A DNA stretch of 7,411 nt, taken from contig CAMTDY010000137.1 in assembly GCA_947070915.1 (NCBI GenBank), forward strand, positions 1-7,411. The letters are read 5' to 3'. A model generated the notes under the pieces. That model saw nothing but the letters and a program-made list of their open reading frames with translations, searched no databases and had not been told where the DNA came from. The translations under genes and the position numbers were made by a program. Source of the stretch: an uncultured Roseburia sp. (GTDB lineage Bacteria > Bacillota > Clostridia > Lachnospirales > Lachnospiraceae). Position 1 is the first letter of the stretch, and every line of letters starts with the position of its first letter. Positions 5,735 to 7,411 of the stretch are shown piece by piece.

Positions 5735-7363
5735 GCTCGCCGATGGCTTCATGGCATTCAGTGACAATATCGTTGAGTTCCATCATGGAAGCAGAGGTTT
5801 CCTCTGTGCTCGCAGCATTTTCTTCTGCGATGGAAGCAAGATTATCCACGATGCCGGTAACAGTCTGTTTATGCGAGTTCAGTGCTGTTGTCTGCTCGCT
5901 GATCTGGGTAATGGCATCGGTTACTTCATGGATCTCCGTATTCAGTGATTTAAACATCTGCTCCGTCTCGCAGAGTTTGTCATTCTGAACCTTAATATTA
6001 TCTGTCACTTCATTCATGGTTTTAACGCTGGTATCCGAATTCTCAAGGAGATCATTGACGATCTCTACAATGCGCTCTGCAGACTGGCGTGACTGCTCCG
6101 AAAGATTCCGGATCTGATCCGCTACCACAGCAAAGCCCCTGCCGTTTTCTCCTGCCCTTGCAGCCTCAATGCTGGCGTTCAGGGAAAGAAGATTGGTCTG
6201 GGCAGCAATATCTGTGATCAGTTCCGTTGCTTCCCGGATCTGCTGGGCGGATTGATTGGTAAGGTTGGTTTGTTTCTGCACCTCTTTGACAGAATCTTTT
6301 GTCTTCTCACTGATCTCTGTCAGTTCTTCCAGATTTCTGCCGGCCGTCTTATTGTATTCCTTCATTTTTTCCGAGCTGCTGTTCAATGTCTCTACATTCA
6401 GGGAGGTTTCTTCCAGCGCCTGTCCCATTTCGTTTACCCTCTGATTGGCGGACATCGTCTCGTGAGCCTGGCTGGTAGCGCCGCCGGCGATCTCATCTAC
6501 AGCTATATTGACATTGCTGATAGAGGTTGAGATCAATTTAAAGGAAGAGGCAAACTTTTCGGAAAATTCCTCCAGTGCCTTGGAAGAATCGGTGATACTG
6601 GTGATGATTTCATGCAGAGAATTGATCAGGCTCTGTATGGCCCTTGCGATATCCCCCACTTCATCTCCGCGGTCCAGAAGCTGAGGTCTCATTTCAAAAT
6701 TCAGCACACCCCTGGCGACATTCCCAAGATTACGGACAGCGCCATCCAGACTCTTCACAATGCGGATCACCATAAAGAGAACGATGATAAAGGTTACAAT
6801 AAACATGCCAAACATTGCCAAAGACATTGAAAGGACTGTGCTTCTCATTCCCTTAATGACCTGATCCCGGCTCCGGCCGCAGAAGATGCTGCCAATGACA
6901 TCTTTCGTGCCTGGCTGGTACAGAGGTACATAATAACCGGAATAAGGTTTGCCAAAAAGCTTGATATCAGTGGAGAAATAGTCCTCGCCTTTCTGAAGCT
7001 TTTCATAAATTTCAGCGGAGATCTTAGTGTTGATCTCCCGTTTTCCAGTCTCATCCGTAAGGGTGGTGAGGATACGGGTATCTCCATAAAAGAGCGATAA
7101 TTCTACATCCTGCTCCTCCTTTATGCGATCGATCAGGTCGTAATCCCCACTCAGTGTCTTTGTGCCTTTGGTAAGGGTATCGCCGTTCATGGCAAATTCA
7201 CCACCGTCGCCCAGTTCCGAGTAGGTCTGGCGGATGCTTCTTGCGATTCCGCTGACTTCCCGTTCCACCAGGTTGTCCGACAGGTCATTTTGCTTTACGG
7301 CACCGAGCACAATACCGATGACCGTGATAAGCAGGATCGGTATCGCTACAGTCAGGCTGAGTT
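5682..7363 (-). CDS. Methyl-accepting chemotaxis protein with single Cache sensor (5'-partial)
   Basis: A transmembrane chemoreceptor; 559 residues are visible, and the N-terminus lies beyond the contig end. Counting from the first complete codon (7359-7361): TM1 at about 2-21 (LTVAIPILLITVIGIVLG); an extracellular single-Cache domain at about 25-170, with the family wording TTLTDETGKR and YYVPLYQP; TM2 at about 175-200; a HAMP domain at about 201-254; then a long cytoplasmic coiled coil. The signalling tip EAARAGE is at about 399-405, inside the highly conserved IAAQTNLLSLNASIEAARAGENGRGFAVVAD. The protein ends in HFEM, with no CheR/CheB-docking pentapeptide. It relays ligand binding to CheA/CheW; the ligand is unknown. 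The GTG at 7310 is not the real start: the frame continues upstream through TM1 until foreign adapter sequence brings in a TAA. Probably only about 10 residues are missing. Its 3' end overlaps the amidohydrolase gene by 53 bp. Confidence 0.93.
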
Positions 7364-7411
7364 CTGTCTCTTATACACATCTGACGCTGCCGACGATAAG
7401 GCTCGTGGGGG
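7364..7411. other. Sequencing adapter read-through (non-genomic)
   Basis: 7364-7382 is CTGTCTCTTATACACATCT, the reverse complement of the 19-bp Tn5/Nextera mosaic end. 7383-7396 (GACGCTGCCGACGA) is the Nextera read-1 adapter tail. 7397-7404 (TAAGGCTC) is the reverse complement of an 8-base i5 index, GAGCCTTA (S521 in the Nextera XT v2 set, from memory). GTG (7405-7407) begins the P5 segment, and the final Gs resemble the dark-cycle G run of two-colour Illumina chemistry. These 48 bases should be trimmed. They are not a natural transposon end. Confidence 0.97.

Noticed and set aside
5682..7310. Complete chemoreceptor gene starting with GTG at 7310
   Set aside because: The frame stays open upstream through TM1 until the adapter, so this GTG is an internal Val codon.
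7364..7382. A natural Tn5/IS50-like transposon end at the right edge
   Set aside because: It is followed by the read-1 adapter tail, an index and a G run, which is sequencing library structure and not an insertion sequence.
1..7411. CRISPR array, tRNA, rRNA, riboswitch or prophage attachment site
   Set aside because: Read on both strands, no regularly spaced repeats, tRNA cloverleaf pattern, thiamine (THI-box) signature upstream of the ThDP gene or integrase-type features were seen.

Overview
The window looks like a contig-end piece of chromosome from an anaerobic Clostridia bacterium, most likely a gut-type Lachnospiraceae. This is inferred from strong AAGGAGG-type ribosome sites, moderate GC with AT-rich intergenic stretches, and protein families and wording typical of that group: a hybrid kinase with tandem receiver domains, a ferritin-like protein with two ExxH motifs, a DXS-like thiamine-diphosphate enzyme, a double DUF305 protein, an HxH amidohydrolase and a Cache-type chemoreceptor. 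The species cannot be named from the sequence alone.

Layout from left to right. (1) 3-596 (+): the C-terminal end of a two-receiver hybrid histidine kinase, entering from outside the window. (2) A strong hairpin at 632-674 separates it from a convergent ferritin-like gene, 680-1231 (-). (3) Divergent from the ferritin gene is a MerR-type promoter at 1342-1372 with a 19-bp spacer and a palindromic operator. It drives a two-gene operon: an AdhR/NmlR-like MerR regulator (1424-1798) and a DXS-like enzyme (1816-3564). The operon ends at a hairpin that lies inside the 3' end of the next, convergent gene. (4) 3647-4393 (-): a membrane-anchored protein with two DUF305 repeats and its own promoter. 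(5) 4526-5734 (+): an amidohydrolase, divergent from the DUF305 gene. (6) 5682-7363 (-): a methyl-accepting chemotaxis protein, 5'-truncated by the contig end. Its 3' end overlaps that of the amidohydrolase by 53 bp.

The last 48 bases (7364-7411) are not genomic. They are a Nextera transposon end, the read-1 adapter tail, an 8-base index and a G run. The chemoreceptor gene therefore really continues beyond the contig, and its apparent GTG start at 7310 is an artefact.

The most interesting unit is the MerR/DXS-like operon. The regulator keeps the single cysteine (Cys52) used for aldehyde or electrophile sensing in the AdhR/NmlR branch. The enzyme keeps the thiamine-diphosphate machinery of DXP synthase but, in a by-eye alignment, lacks the two arginines that hold the phosphate of glyceraldehyde 3-phosphate, along with other acceptor-site residues. 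The inference is that this is not the isoprenoid enzyme. It may be a carbonyl-responsive thiamine-dependent carboligase or transketolase-like enzyme acting on a different, perhaps non-phosphorylated, substrate. The remaining genes appear to be independent transcription units.
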